DNA of 64,000 bases from the NCBI GenBank assembly GCA_017355425.1, contig CP070233.1, positions 3,327,501 to 3,391,500 of the forward strand. Direction: 5' to 3'. The position numbers and the translations under genes were made by a program. The stretch comes from Dolichospermum sp. DET69. GTDB taxonomy: Bacteria > Cyanobacteriota > Cyanobacteriia > Cyanobacteriales > Nostocaceae. The notes below the pieces were generated by a model. That model saw nothing but the letters and a program-made list of their open reading frames with translations. It made no database searches and was not told the origin of the DNA. Shown here piece after piece: positions 8,827 to 17,745 of this stretch (positions are counted from its first letter, which is position 1; the number at the start of each line of letters is the position of its first letter).

Positions 8827-9570
8827 CTATTTTAATAGTTCTTGAAACCGCTGTTCACCACGTATTTTATCAAAATCTGGGTCGCTTTTCACTAAGTTTT
8901 GATATTTTTGGGGGACAAGCTGCATGGCTTTTTTGAGGTTTTCAATTGCTAGTTCTAGATTATTTTGCAAGGCATAATTACAAGCTTTGTTATAATATGC
9001 TTGATGTAAATTAGGCTGGATAGTGATTGCTTGATTATAGGATGCTAAAGCTTCTTTGTAGCGTTGTAATTTGGTTAAAGCAATTCCTCGATTAATCCAA
9101 GCTTCATGTTTATTTGATTGAATAGCGATCGCTTCATCATAAGATTTTACCGCTTCTTTGTAATTTCGCAAAGCTGTTAAAGCATTACCGCGATTATACC
9201 AAGCTTCATCTTGATTTGGGCGAATAGCGATTGCCTTATCATAAGATTCTACAGCTTCTGGATACTGTTGCAAAGCAATCAAAGCATTGCCGCGATTTAC
9301 CCAGGTTTCCGCACTATCAGTTTTAATAGCTATGACCTGATTATATATTCCTAAAGCTTCTTGATAACGATGGGTATCTAACAAACCATTACCTTGTAGT
9401 AATAAGTTTTCTGCTTTTTGACTATCTTGTACTTCTGAAATCAGTTGATTAACATTGCTTTCCTGAACAACTTGTTTGGTATTATCTGATGAAGAATTTA
9501 CCAAATCACTACAGCCAATTGCCAAAAAACTGATTAAACTAGAAGCAATTAATTGTCGCCAAACTACCAT
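8827..9570 (-). CDS. TPR-repeat lipoprotein
   Basis: I choose the ATG at 9570, since the next residues (VVWRQLIASSLISFLAIGCS) look like a lipoprotein signal ending in a Cys lipobox; an ORF start 24 bases upstream is possible. The mature protein holds five or more tetratricopeptide repeats with a 34-residue period (for example AETWVNRGNALIALQQYPEA, DEAWYNRGNALTALRNYKEA, HEAWINRGIALTKLQRYKEA). The repeats are protein-protein interaction modules; partner unknown. About 248 residues, monocistronic. Confidence 0.85.
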   Translation of the reverse strand: MVVWRQLIASSLISFLAIGCSDLVNSSSDNTKQVVQESNVNQLISEVQDSQKAENLLLQGNGLLDTHRYQEALGIYNQVIAIKTDSAETWVNRGNALIALQQYPEAVESYDKAIAIRPNQDEAWYNRGNALTALRNYKEAVKSYDEAIAIQSNKHEAWINRGIALTKLQRYKEALASYNQAITIQPNLHQAYYNKACNYALQNNLELAIENLKKAMQLVPQKYQNLVKSDPDFDKIRGEQRFQELLK

Positions 9571-9747
9571 ACTGCACCTACAAAAATCATACAATTATCC
9601 TAAAACTGATGGGAGCTTAAAAGTCGTATCTAAATCAACTAATTATTATTAATTGTTTTTTGATTATGTAAACTAAAGATGAAGATATGGATAAGGTTTT
9701 CATAAATTCTGAATATATGGGACTCATACTTGATTTTTCAACTAGAC

Positions 9748-9945
9748 CTAGTACCGCTTGCTCGGAATTGAGAATGAATACAGCATCAGCTTTTCACAGA
9801 TGCGGAATGGTTCATTAACTTACGCTGTACTGTACTAGTACAGCACGGCGTAAATAAAACAACCATTCTCAATCGCCAAAAAGCTTATGCCATATTATTT
9901 TTGACTTTTGACTTTTGACTTTTGACTTTCGCCTTGCGGTACTAG
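9748..9945. mobile_element. Inverted-repeat element without ORF
   Basis: The ends CTAGTACCGC and GCGGTACTAG are perfect inverted repeats 198 bp apart. A second inner pair (GAATTGAGAATG and CATTCTCAAT) and a central palindrome around 9826-9855 (TGTACTGTACTAGTACAGCA) make it highly foldable. A (TGACTTT)n heptamer tract lies at 9899-9930. It occupies much of the gene-free 9571-10396 gap; in the rest I see only AT-rich sequence. Confidence 0.6.
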
Positions 9946-10396
9946 TGTGGTAAATGTCCACCATAGAGTAGTTTTGCGGGATCATACCCACCCTAAACTA
10001 CTTACTATTGTTCAGGAATCATTTAGGATTTCTATAATACCATACTCGTAGTTAATAAATTAATTATTCGTAAGTACAAACTGATCTAGAGGAATCCGGT
10101 TTGATTATAGCTGGCATGGCTATACATACCTATGTGGACAAACTCTTTTTCCGGTTTTAGATGATTCTGACTTGCTGATAACTTCGCTTTTTGACTCAGT
10201 GACTGCTGCTATATAGAGCCGTCCTATCTAAAAATTTTAAATGATCTGTGATAAAATTACCTGTTTGTTGCTTGTGGAGACAGAAAATTTAATCACTAAC
10301 TTATTTGCCAAGACTTGAAAGTATATTATATTGTCAATATAAGTGTTTTTACAATGTTTAAGTTTATTGTTACCCAATGGGAGAAAAATAAAAACT

Positions 10397-11719
10397 ATGA
10401 CTATTGAATCTAACTCATCCAACTCATCTGACTCAGAAATAAATCAGGAAGATGAATTGGAAATTGATGATAGTGATCACTCATTACTAACAGAAGGATT
10501 AGGAAAAAAACAACTATCTGGACAATCTTCCCTGAAAACAAATATTATCACCGGAACTGCTTTTCTTCTCCAGCGCAATTCCAGTCTGCAAGCTGCTATT
10601 AATCCAAGAATTTTATTATTCACTAGTTTAGCGATCGCTATCACTGTCATTAGTATTATTATTAATAACTCGTTTCTGGGTATTTTGGGAACTTTGGCCA
10701 CATTAGTGTTATCAATGCTGATACTTTTCCCTTGGTTAAAAGATGTTATCCAAGAGTGGTTTTCACCCCAAGATAGAAATGTATTTGTGGGCTTAATAGG
10801 AGTATTAGTAGCAATAATTGGTTTATTCAGATTTACTAATTTGGGTAATGGCTTACTGCGTTGGGGAAAGAGAGTTAACTGGGATGCTTCTGGTACTTTA
10901 GCAGAATGGTTTGGCGCATTAGGACAAATTGCCATTGCCATTATCGCCGTTTATGTAGCTTGGCGACAATATGTAATTTCCAAAGACTTAACCATTCAAC
11001 AAAATCTGCTAACTGTACAGCAAAATATTATTACCCAACAACAAACCATAGATTCCTACTTTCAAGGAGTTTCCGACTTAGTATTAGATGAAGAAGGATT
11101 ATTAGAAGATTGGCCGCAAGAAAGAGCGATCGCTGAAGGACGCACAGCCGCTATATTTAGTAGTGTAGATGGCAGTGGTAAAGCCAAAATTTTGCGGTTT
11201 CTCTCCCGTTCTAAATTACTCTCTCCCCTCCAACGCGATCGCCGTCTCGGAAGAGCTATTCTAGATGGTAGTGGTGGTTATGCCGAAGATCGGTTAGAAG
11301 GAGTCCGCGTCATTGATTTAGGTGTGATGTTAGCAGGTGCAGATCTGGCTGATAACGATTTACGTTGGACAGATTTAAGTGAAGCTAATCTCATCCGTGC
11401 TAATCTTAGTAATTGCGATTTAGTAAAAGCTAATCTGTCCCGAACTATATTATATGATGCCAATCTTACTAATACGGACTTAAACGGAATTCGCCTATTT
11501 TATGGTTTACTAGAACAGGCATCTCCTCGCAGCCGCACCGAACCACCAAACTATGAAACAGGAGAACACACTGGTGCAGTCGTCGAAAATGCCAACTTCA
11601 CCAACGCGCAAAGAATGTCTGAATCTAGCCGTTACTATTGCTGTGCTTGGTGTGGAGAAAAAACCAGACAGACAATTCCTGGTGGTTGTCAAGGAATTCC
11701 TAATAAATTGGGTAGGTAA
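10397..11719 (+). CDS. Membrane-anchored pentapeptide-repeat protein
   Basis: 440 residues from the ATG at 10397, preceded by GGGAG; an in-frame GTG 54 bases upstream is less likely. The acidic N-terminus (about 1-45) is followed by two or three membrane segments around residues 70-115 (ILLFTSLAIAITVISIIINN, GILGTLATLVLSMLILFPWL), a further pair (FVGLIGVLVAIIGLF, GQIAIAIIAVYVAW), a coiled-coil-like linker, and pentapeptide repeats near 325-375 (ADLADNDLRWTDLSEANLI, RANLSNCDLVKANL). The C-terminus has a YYCCAWCGEKT segment resembling a single zinc-knuckle half. Function unknown. Confidence 0.8.
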   Translation: MTIESNSSNSSDSEINQEDELEIDDSDHSLLTEGLGKKQLSGQSSLKTNIITGTAFLLQRNSSLQAAINPRILLFTSLAIAITVISIIINNSFLGILGTLATLVLSMLILFPWLKDVIQEWFSPQDRNVFVGLIGVLVAIIGLFRFTNLGNGLLRWGKRVNWDASGTLAEWFGALGQIAIAIIAVYVAWRQYVISKDLTIQQNLLTVQQNIITQQQTIDSYFQGVSDLVLDEEGLLEDWPQERAIAEGRTAAIFSSVDGSGKAKILRFLSRSKLLSPLQRDRRLGRAILDGSGGYAEDRLEGVRVIDLGVMLAGADLADNDLRWTDLSEANLIRANLSNCDLVKANLSRTILYDANLTNTDLNGIRLFYGLLEQASPRSRTEPPNYETGEHTGAVVENANFTNAQRMSESSRYYCCAWCGEKTRQTIPGGCQGIPNKLGR

Positions 11720-11746
11720 TTGGTAATGAGAAAAATTCCTTTTTTC

Positions 11747-11798
11747 TTCTGACTAATAACTAATAACTAATCACTAATGACTAATGACTAATCACTAA
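11747..11798. repeat. Heptanucleotide tandem repeat (ACTAATA/G)n
   Basis: About seven units of CTAATRA/CTAATCA between the convergent pentapeptide and map genes; the last bases form the map stop region. Confidence 0.7.
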
Positions 11799-12562
11799 TT
11801 TTCCGGTAAGGTCAGAATTTCCACCCCATCTTCTGTTACTACAATAGTATGCTCAAATTGAGCAGAAAGTAGGCGATCGCTTGTTACCGCAGTCCAACCA
11901 TCATTCAGCATTTCCGCTTCATGAGTGCCTTCATTAATCATCGGTTCAATCGTGAACACCATCCCGGCTCTAAGTTTCTTACCTCTGCCCCTAATGCCAT
12001 AATGGGGAACATCCGGTGCTGTATGGAAAATATGACTAATGCCGTGGCCGACAAAATCCCGCACTACAGAAAAGCCGAAAGACTCAGCATACTCTTGAAT
12101 CGCTGCTCCAATATCCCCAATTTTTGCCCCTGGTTTTACCTCTGCAATTCCCAAACGCAGACACTCTTGAGTAACTTCTACTAACTTTTGGGCTGTGGGG
12201 GAAGGATTACCAACGAGAAATGTTTTTGATGTATCACCATGATAACCCTCAACAATGGGTGTAACATCTATATTAATGATGTCCCCATCCTTGAGAATTT
12301 GTTTTGCATTGGGAATACCGTGACAAATCACCTCATTCACACTGGTACAAATTGACTTAGGAAAACCCTTATAACCTAAAGGAGCGCTTTTAGCTCCGTG
12401 CTGTAGAGTCCATCTTTCCGCTTCATCATTCAATTGCAGGGTACTTACACCTGGTTTAACTAAAGGTTCTAGATGTTGTAATAACTTAGCAGCCAAGCTG
12501 CCAGCCTGACGCATTTTTTCGATTTCTCGCTGGGATAAAATGACAATGGTTTCTATTTTCAT
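11795..12562 (-). CDS. map: Type I methionine aminopeptidase
   Basis: 255 residues from the ATG at 12562. The five metal ligands are in recognisable contexts: IINIDVTPIVEGYHGDTSKT (two Asp), GHGISHIFHTAPDVPHYG (His), FTIEPMINEG (Glu) and SAQFEHTIVVTEDG (Glu). It removes the initiator methionine from nascent proteins. It lacks the N-terminal zinc-finger extension, as usual for bacterial MapA. It follows the Gfo/Idh gene by about 12 bases on the same strand, so they are probably cotranscribed. Cyanobacteria often hold several map paralogues. Confidence 0.93.
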   Translation of the reverse strand: MKIETIVILSQREIEKMRQAGSLAAKLLQHLEPLVKPGVSTLQLNDEAERWTLQHGAKSAPLGYKGFPKSICTSVNEVICHGIPNAKQILKDGDIINIDVTPIVEGYHGDTSKTFLVGNPSPTAQKLVEVTQECLRLGIAEVKPGAKIGDIGAAIQEYAESFGFSVVRDFVGHGISHIFHTAPDVPHYGIRGRGKKLRAGMVFTIEPMINEGTHEAEMLNDGWTAVTSDRLLSAQFEHTIVVTEDGVEILTLPEN

Positions 12563-12574
12563 CAATTTGTCTAT

Positions 12575-13573
12575 CTACTCTTTTAAAAATATAGTTAATC
12601 CAGTGATTGCCGCCCTATGTGCAGCATCCGCTACCTTCAGAGTATACAAGCTTTGTTCTGGGGTGATATATAAAGGACTACCATATAATAGATAATCTAA
12701 TACCATGGTTGTATCTTTGGCAAATAAACCCCGACGAGTACCAACTTCAATTAACTTTGTTTCTGCTACGGACACTAACATTCCGGTATCACCATCCAGA
12801 ATTATCTCCCCTTTTGTACCTTGAACTTCTAATTTGCGTTCTGACTGCCATAAAGTTTCACCCTTACCATAAATCACCTGTGCCAATAATCCACTGTTAA
12901 AGCACAACTGGGCTGAACATAAACAGGTTTGGTAATAATCAGGCTGGGTTTCCCAATATCGTTGGTGACAGTTGACAGTGAAGACTTCACCAAACAAATC
13001 AATCAGACGATGTAACCGAGACAATGCCCCAATCAGGGGAAAGCCAAACATCTCATGATTATAAGTCCACTTGCGCGGGGCTGGATGCTGGGGATTCAGG
13101 GTACTATAGCGGACATAAAACAAATCACCAATTTGGTCTAAGTGTTGTTTTAAAGTTTGATGCCAACCCCCCAATAATTCAATGTGTTCGACGTGCAACA
13201 TTTTGTTGACTGTTTTGGCTAAAGAAACCAGTTCTTCAGCTTCTTTCACATCTACAGAGAGGGGATATTCAACAATGACGTGCTTACCGCTAGATAGCGC
13301 AGCACGAGCAATCTTACCATGATCTCGATTGATGGTGCAAATGACCACCAGATCTAAATCTTCCCGTTCTACTAGCTGTTGCCAAGAATTTATAACTTCA
13401 ATAGCGTATTCTTGGGCTAAAGCCGCTGTCCTTTCAGGATTTCCAGCGATAGCGATTAAATTAGTTCGAGGATCTTGTCGTAATGCCTCAGCCCTGAGTT
13501 TAGCCGCATAGCCAGTACCTACTAAACCCACCCTGAGACTGTTTGTAGATAAAGGTGACTCGTTATTATACAT
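12575..13573 (-). CDS. Gfo/Idh/MocA-family NAD(P)-dependent oxidoreductase
   Basis: 332 residues from the ATG at 13573 (an in-frame TTG 21 bases upstream is less likely). The Rossmann start is RVGLVGTGYAAKLRAEAL, followed by DLVVICTINRDHGKIARAAL and GKHVIVEYPLSVDVKEAEEL, where the usual EKP motif is EYP. The C-terminal domain is the Gfo/Idh alpha/beta substrate domain. Substrate is probably a sugar or related polyol but cannot be stated. Apparent operon with map. Confidence 0.85.
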   Translation of the reverse strand: MYNNESPLSTNSLRVGLVGTGYAAKLRAEALRQDPRTNLIAIAGNPERTAALAQEYAIEVINSWQQLVEREDLDLVVICTINRDHGKIARAALSSGKHVIVEYPLSVDVKEAEELVSLAKTVNKMLHVEHIELLGGWHQTLKQHLDQIGDLFYVRYSTLNPQHPAPRKWTYNHEMFGFPLIGALSRLHRLIDLFGEVFTVNCHQRYWETQPDYYQTCLCSAQLCFNSGLLAQVIYGKGETLWQSERKLEVQGTKGEIILDGDTGMLVSVAETKLIEVGTRRGLFAKDTTMVLDYLLYGSPLYITPEQSLYTLKVADAAHRAAITGLTIFLKE

Positions 13574-13920
13574 GAATTTATCACCAGTTTTCAATGTTTT
13601 CTGTTAATGCTATGAAAAAGCCAGTATAAGGAAATCTTAGATACTGCCATCCTATAAGTACCACATATTTTCAATAGCCGTACTCCTCCAGATGCACTTT
13701 GACATCTATCCCAGAGAGTATGTCATATAACTAAAACTTATTAGTAATAAGTAACTAAATTTCATTACTAATCGGGGTCAATTTTCTGTTATAACTTTTA
13801 ACTTTTCCCTTAGTATCAGAATTGAAGCAAATTTAAACCAGCGGCTAATCCCATCAGAATAGCTGTAAAATATGTTTGAAAATAGCTTATACTGCCGATT
13901 TCACAAGAGAGGATAATTAA
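13574..13920. promoter_or_regulatory. Gene-free region upstream of petF
   Basis: This 347-bp AT-rich stretch lies between divergent genes and should hold the petF promoter. The visible ribosome binding site is GAGAGGA about 7 bases before the petF ATG. I could not pick a convincing -10/-35 pair. Confidence 0.4.
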
Positions 13921-14214
<294 letters not shown>

Positions 14215-14262
14215 GCTTTAGTCGCAGTAATTTCCTACAAAAAGGGATTGGGGATTGCTTGC

Positions 14263-14355
14263 TAGACATCTTGTAAGAAATAAAGTAGAGACGTTCCATG
14301 GAAAGTCTCTACAAGGGTTACAGATAACGCATATTTAATTTTCACTAGATGTCTA
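14263..14355. mobile_element. MITE-like element, family C copy 2
   Basis: The termini TAGACATCTTGTAAGAAA and TTTTCACTAGATGTCTA are inverted repeats. The interior GAAAGTCTCTACAAGGGTTA and CGCATATTTAATTTT match the copy at 7234-7335. A palindrome GTAGAGACGTTCCATGGAAA sits in the middle. Confidence 0.7.
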
Positions 14356-14383
14356 CTTAGTAGGAGTTTTCCCAATTCCCCAA

Positions 14384-15961
14384 TTACCTATTTCCTTTAA
14401 TTTTAGTGCCAGGATAATAAAACTCTAGAATTTTGGCACTAGACCAACCTAACTTAGCTAAGTTCTGAGCGCCCGTTTGACTCAAACCTACTCCATGTCC
14501 TAAGCCACCACCAATAAAAGCATATCCCCAAATATCTGTTTGACCTTTGTTCAACGGTTGAATATAAAACAGCGTGCTGACGGGTGCAGCAAAGGCACTT
14601 CGCACCTCATCTTTTTGTAAGGTGAAAACACCGATATCTGTTTTCACGGCCAGTTTTAAAATCCTGCCGCTGGAACTACGTTGGACTACAGACATAGACT
14701 GAATTTTCTGGAATTTGCCATAAGGGCTTTTTTTAGCCTGTAAGAATTTTTGCAAGTCTTTGGTAATTTTATTGATGTCCGTTTCTCTGTGCCAACGAAA
14801 TACATCCCATTTACTCTCATTAAATCCGGCTTTAAGATTGATAAATTTTTGGAAGTTCTGATCATTTGCAAGATTTTGACTCGATAAGTTCCAAAGGTTT
14901 TGATTAGGAGCATCTATGACTGATTTTAAATAGGGACGATCTTCACCATTCCAGATATCACTAAAGTTAGCAGTTACACCACCTGTAGTAGAAGAATACA
15001 AAGCATCCACTATCTCGTTATTATAAGTCAGTACCTGACCTCTAGTAAAGGCGATCGCCTGATCTGTGTTTTTGGCAACTCCGCTGAGTCCTTGATAAAC
15101 TTGACAGTGAGTGTCAGCACATAATTGATAATTATCTACCGCAAATCTGCGGACATTTCTTAAGGCATAGGTGCGAGCAATAATGGCTTGTGCTTCTAAA
15201 GCCGCCATTGGCGCATCTGTACCGATTTCATGGGGTAACACTCCCCGCACATAAGTTTCTAATGGTACTGTATTAACTAAGGTATAATGTCCATAGGCAT
15301 TGGGCTGCAAGGTAATTTTGCCTGGATAAATCCGCTTTGGTTCTAGCTTTTTATCTGTACTAACCTTAATTAAGTCTTTTCCAGTCCTGACTTCTAGAGA
15401 ATTTGGACTATAATTTTTACCATTTACCACCCAAGTAATTTTTGGGACTTTGGGCAAAATGTTGGTTGCTAAGTAAGCATTTTTGTCACTGGATGTTTCT
15501 ATACTTTTTAATAGTAAGCGGCGAATTAAAGGCGTGCTGTAAACATCCCGTTTTGCCCATACTTGCCAGCGTTCTGGTTGGGATATTTCCACTTCTATGC
15601 CTTGGGAACGCCAGTAGTTAGCTTGATCTTCTGCTGTTTCAAAGGTGCGAAAGTCACCCAGCACTAATACTTCCTGAACCACTGGTTGGGTTAATGGTTC
15701 CATGACTGTTGTGAACTGGATAGGTTTGTCTGTGACTAGGGTTTGCTGCTGAGTACCCACTGCAAATTTCAATGTTAAGCGATCGCCTTTTGTGGCAGCT
15801 AATTCTAACCTGTCCGTGGGTTTAGCCCCAAATCGTTGGACAATGCCAATTTGCAATTCCACATCCTGGTATTTACTCACAGGTTCTGAAGCGGCAGCCA
15901 ATCCTAACAGGCAAAAGGTGGTGATTAATCTGTAGGCAGAACGCCAAATAAATATTTTCAT
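14384..15961 (-). CDS. SpoIID/LytB-domain exported protein
   Basis: A 525-residue protein with an N-terminal signal (about residues 8-24). The C-terminal two thirds is a SpoIID/LytB domain: ETYVRGVLPHEIGTDAPMAA, LEAQAIIARTYALRN, YSSTTGGVTANFSDIWNG and GYAFIGGGLGHGVGLSQTGA. SpoIID of Bacillus is a lytic transglycosylase; cyanobacterial members probably act on cell-wall peptidoglycan or its modification. The N-terminal part (about 25-190) holds an SPOR-like segment around VLGDFRTFETAEDQANYWRS. Monocistronic. Confidence 0.85.
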   Translation of the reverse strand: MKIFIWRSAYRLITTFCLLGLAAASEPVSKYQDVELQIGIVQRFGAKPTDRLELAATKGDRLTLKFAVGTQQQTLVTDKPIQFTTVMEPLTQPVVQEVLVLGDFRTFETAEDQANYWRSQGIEVEISQPERWQVWAKRDVYSTPLIRRLLLKSIETSSDKNAYLATNILPKVPKITWVVNGKNYSPNSLEVRTGKDLIKVSTDKKLEPKRIYPGKITLQPNAYGHYTLVNTVPLETYVRGVLPHEIGTDAPMAALEAQAIIARTYALRNVRRFAVDNYQLCADTHCQVYQGLSGVAKNTDQAIAFTRGQVLTYNNEIVDALYSSTTGGVTANFSDIWNGEDRPYLKSVIDAPNQNLWNLSSQNLANDQNFQKFINLKAGFNESKWDVFRWHRETDINKITKDLQKFLQAKKSPYGKFQKIQSMSVVQRSSSGRILKLAVKTDIGVFTLQKDEVRSAFAAPVSTLFYIQPLNKGQTDIWGYAFIGGGLGHGVGLSQTGAQNLAKLGWSSAKILEFYYPGTKIKGNR

Positions 15962-16100
15962 GAAGACTTATCTGCCGTTGGAAAGATTGGGAATTTGTTA
16001 TACTTTTTCGCTTATACGCCTTCTATATTATCATTACGTCTTTTTTTTAGCACAGTTGCAAATTGAAGTCATTATGAGTGTGGTTTATTTTCCAACTTTT

Positions 16101-16409
16101 TAGATCCCCCCTAACCCCTGACAGGTGTAGGTTTTTTACATTGTCTTGAGGGCAAGACTTGGAGGACAAGGCAGACAAGGTGACAAGGGAGGAAAACCGG
16201 ACAAGAAATGGATGATTGGTCATAAAACAAACCATAAATTGGGTATTTTATGGATAAAATCCTCCTTGTCTACTATCCCTCCTTGTCTTCCTGGTCTTGC
16301 TTTTACAGAGAATATTAAAAACCTACACCTGTCAGCCCCCTAACCCCCCTTAAAAAAGGGGAAAGCGGCATCAAAGTCTCCCTTTTTAAGGGAGATTTAG
16401 AGGGATCTA
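16101..16409. repeat. Palindromic repeat split by an inserted element
   Basis: The outer arms TAGATCCCCC (16101) and GGGATCTA (ending 16409), with inner CCTTAAAAAAGGGG and CCCTTTTTAAGGGAGA, form the common cyanobacterial GATCCCCCTAA...GGGGATC hairpin repeat. It is interrupted by the element at 16119-16334, and CCCCCTAACCCC is found on both sides of the insert. This accounts for most of the gene-free 15962-16477 gap; a small repeat at 16438-16463 (GGCTAACGCCACGC) fills the rest. Confidence 0.6.
16119..16334. mobile_element. MITE-like element with TGACAGGTGTAGG termini
   Basis: The ends TGACAGGTGTAGGTTTTT and AAAAACCTACACCTGTCA are near-perfect 18-bp inverted repeats. The interior is itself a long imperfect hairpin (GACAAGGCAGACAAGG against CCTCCTTGTCTAC...CCTTGTCTTCC). 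There is no plausible protein. It is inserted in another palindromic repeat. Confidence 0.75.
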
Positions 16410-16477
16410 AAACTTTTGATACCTACAAAATAACTTTATGGCTAACGCCACGCAAGCTATCAAACATCCTTTCATAA

Positions 16478-17506
16478 TTATAATTTAAACAGAGATTGGA
16501 TCTGATGTAAAAACAGAAAATCAGCAATTACCAGAATAACAACTATGAATAAAAGTTTAAAGCCTATATTTAATGTAAATCCCATAGCTAGTAAAGTGAG
16601 TAAAACAAGATTCAGAACAAAACTTAAATAAACAATATATGGTGAAAAAGAAGTTGCAGGAGCATCAATTGAGTTAATTCTCTTCAAAATTTCTTTTGTA
16701 CTTTTTGGTCTGTCTCTTGGTTCATATTCCATTAAATCATCAATTAGGTCTTTGAATTTTTCGGAAATTCCTGGTGCTTTATCTCGCCATAATAATTTTA
16801 AAGTTCGTGAATCTATATTCAGTTCTCCATTACCAGGATAAATTTCCGTTAATAAATGAACAAAAGTTCTACCTAATGAAAAAAAATCAGATCTATAATC
16901 AAATTGAAAATTTTCCAGATTTGGCAAATTTCTTTCTCCCTGTTCTGGTGAAGCATAACCAGGTGTGCCAATTTTTGTACTCGGTATAGTTTGCCTTTGA
17001 TCCTGTTGAGTTAATTCTTTGACAATGCCAAAATCAATTAATACTAATTGACCATCTGGTTTTAACATGATGTTACTCGGCTTAATATCCCGATGGCAAT
17101 AATTATGCTGATGAACATGACCTAAAATATCAATTAGTTGTTCTAACCATACAATAGCTTGTTTTGGATTGGTAATTTTGTTATTTTCCAGCCATCTCTT
17201 TAAATCCTGCCCCTCAATTTTCTCCATCACTATCCCATGTAAAATCTCCTGGGTGTGAAAACAGCGAAATTCAACGTAACCATCCATTGCGACTTTAGGA
17301 ATTCCTGGATGATTTAATCGGTTTAGTACATCATATTCTTGTTTAAAAAGTTCCAATGCTTTAGGAATATTTAAGTTCAGAATTTTAATAACTTTCTGAT
17401 CATTCCTTAATCTATCTTCTACTGCAAAAGTCCTACCAAATGCTCCATCTCCTAGTTCTTGAAGGACATGATAACGATTATTGATCATATCTCCTGGTTT
17501 AATCAT
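16478..17506 (-). CDS. Membrane-anchored Ser/Thr protein kinase
   Basis: A 342-residue eukaryotic-type (Hanks) kinase with glycine loop LGDGAFGRTF (residues 19-26), lysine K41, HRDIKPSN (138-145), DFG (158-160) and GTPGYASPEQ. After the kinase domain the last about 55 residues form two membrane segments (YIVYLSFVLNLVLLTLLAMG; FKLLFIVVILVIADFLFL). It is the last gene of an apparent operon STAND NTPase - binding protein - kinase. Elsewhere in cyanobacteria a kinase is found fused to an ABC-type substrate-binding domain in one polypeptide, so this adjacent pair probably forms one transmembrane sensor. Phosphorylation targets unknown. Confidence 0.85.
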   Translation of the reverse strand: MIKPGDMINNRYHVLQELGDGAFGRTFAVEDRLRNDQKVIKILNLNIPKALELFKQEYDVLNRLNHPGIPKVAMDGYVEFRCFHTQEILHGIVMEKIEGQDLKRWLENNKITNPKQAIVWLEQLIDILGHVHQHNYCHRDIKPSNIMLKPDGQLVLIDFGIVKELTQQDQRQTIPSTKIGTPGYASPEQGERNLPNLENFQFDYRSDFFSLGRTFVHLLTEIYPGNGELNIDSRTLKLLWRDKAPGISEKFKDLIDDLMEYEPRDRPKSTKEILKRINSIDAPATSFSPYIVYLSFVLNLVLLTLLAMGFTLNIGFKLLFIVVILVIADFLFLHQIQSLFKL

Positions 17507-17548
17507 GGCTTTATCTTTTTTGTGTTAATAAACTGTTTATTTATTTTA

Positions 17549-17650
17549 TATAGCGGTATGCACTTGGATGAGATACAGTCATCAAATTACAAACCCTGTA
17601 GGGGTTTCCCCGCCCTCAATTGTATTGTCATCCGACCGAAAACCGCTATA
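17549..17650. mobile_element. MITE-like element, family A copy 2
   Basis: It begins TATAGCGGTATGCACTTGG and ends GAAAACCGCTATA, giving terminal inverted repeats TATAGCGGT/ACCGCTATA over 102 bp. It sits between the kinase gene and the binding-protein gene of the operon. Confidence 0.7.
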
Positions 17651-17659
17651 ATCATATCT

Positions 17660-17745
17660 TACAGCGATTTCCAATCATATAAGGTACATCTTAGCCCCCT
17701 CATCGCTTGCGGGGAGGGGGTTGGGGGTGGGGTTCTTGTACCTCA
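17660..17745. mobile_element. MITE-like element, family B copy 2, truncated, forming a gene end
   Basis: TACAGCGATTTCC and AAGGTACATCTTAGCCCCCT, then GTTGGGGGTGGGGTTCTTGT and ACCTCA, match the copy at 4488-4587; the right terminus is missing. The downstream 3' end of the binding-protein gene lies inside it. Confidence 0.65.
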
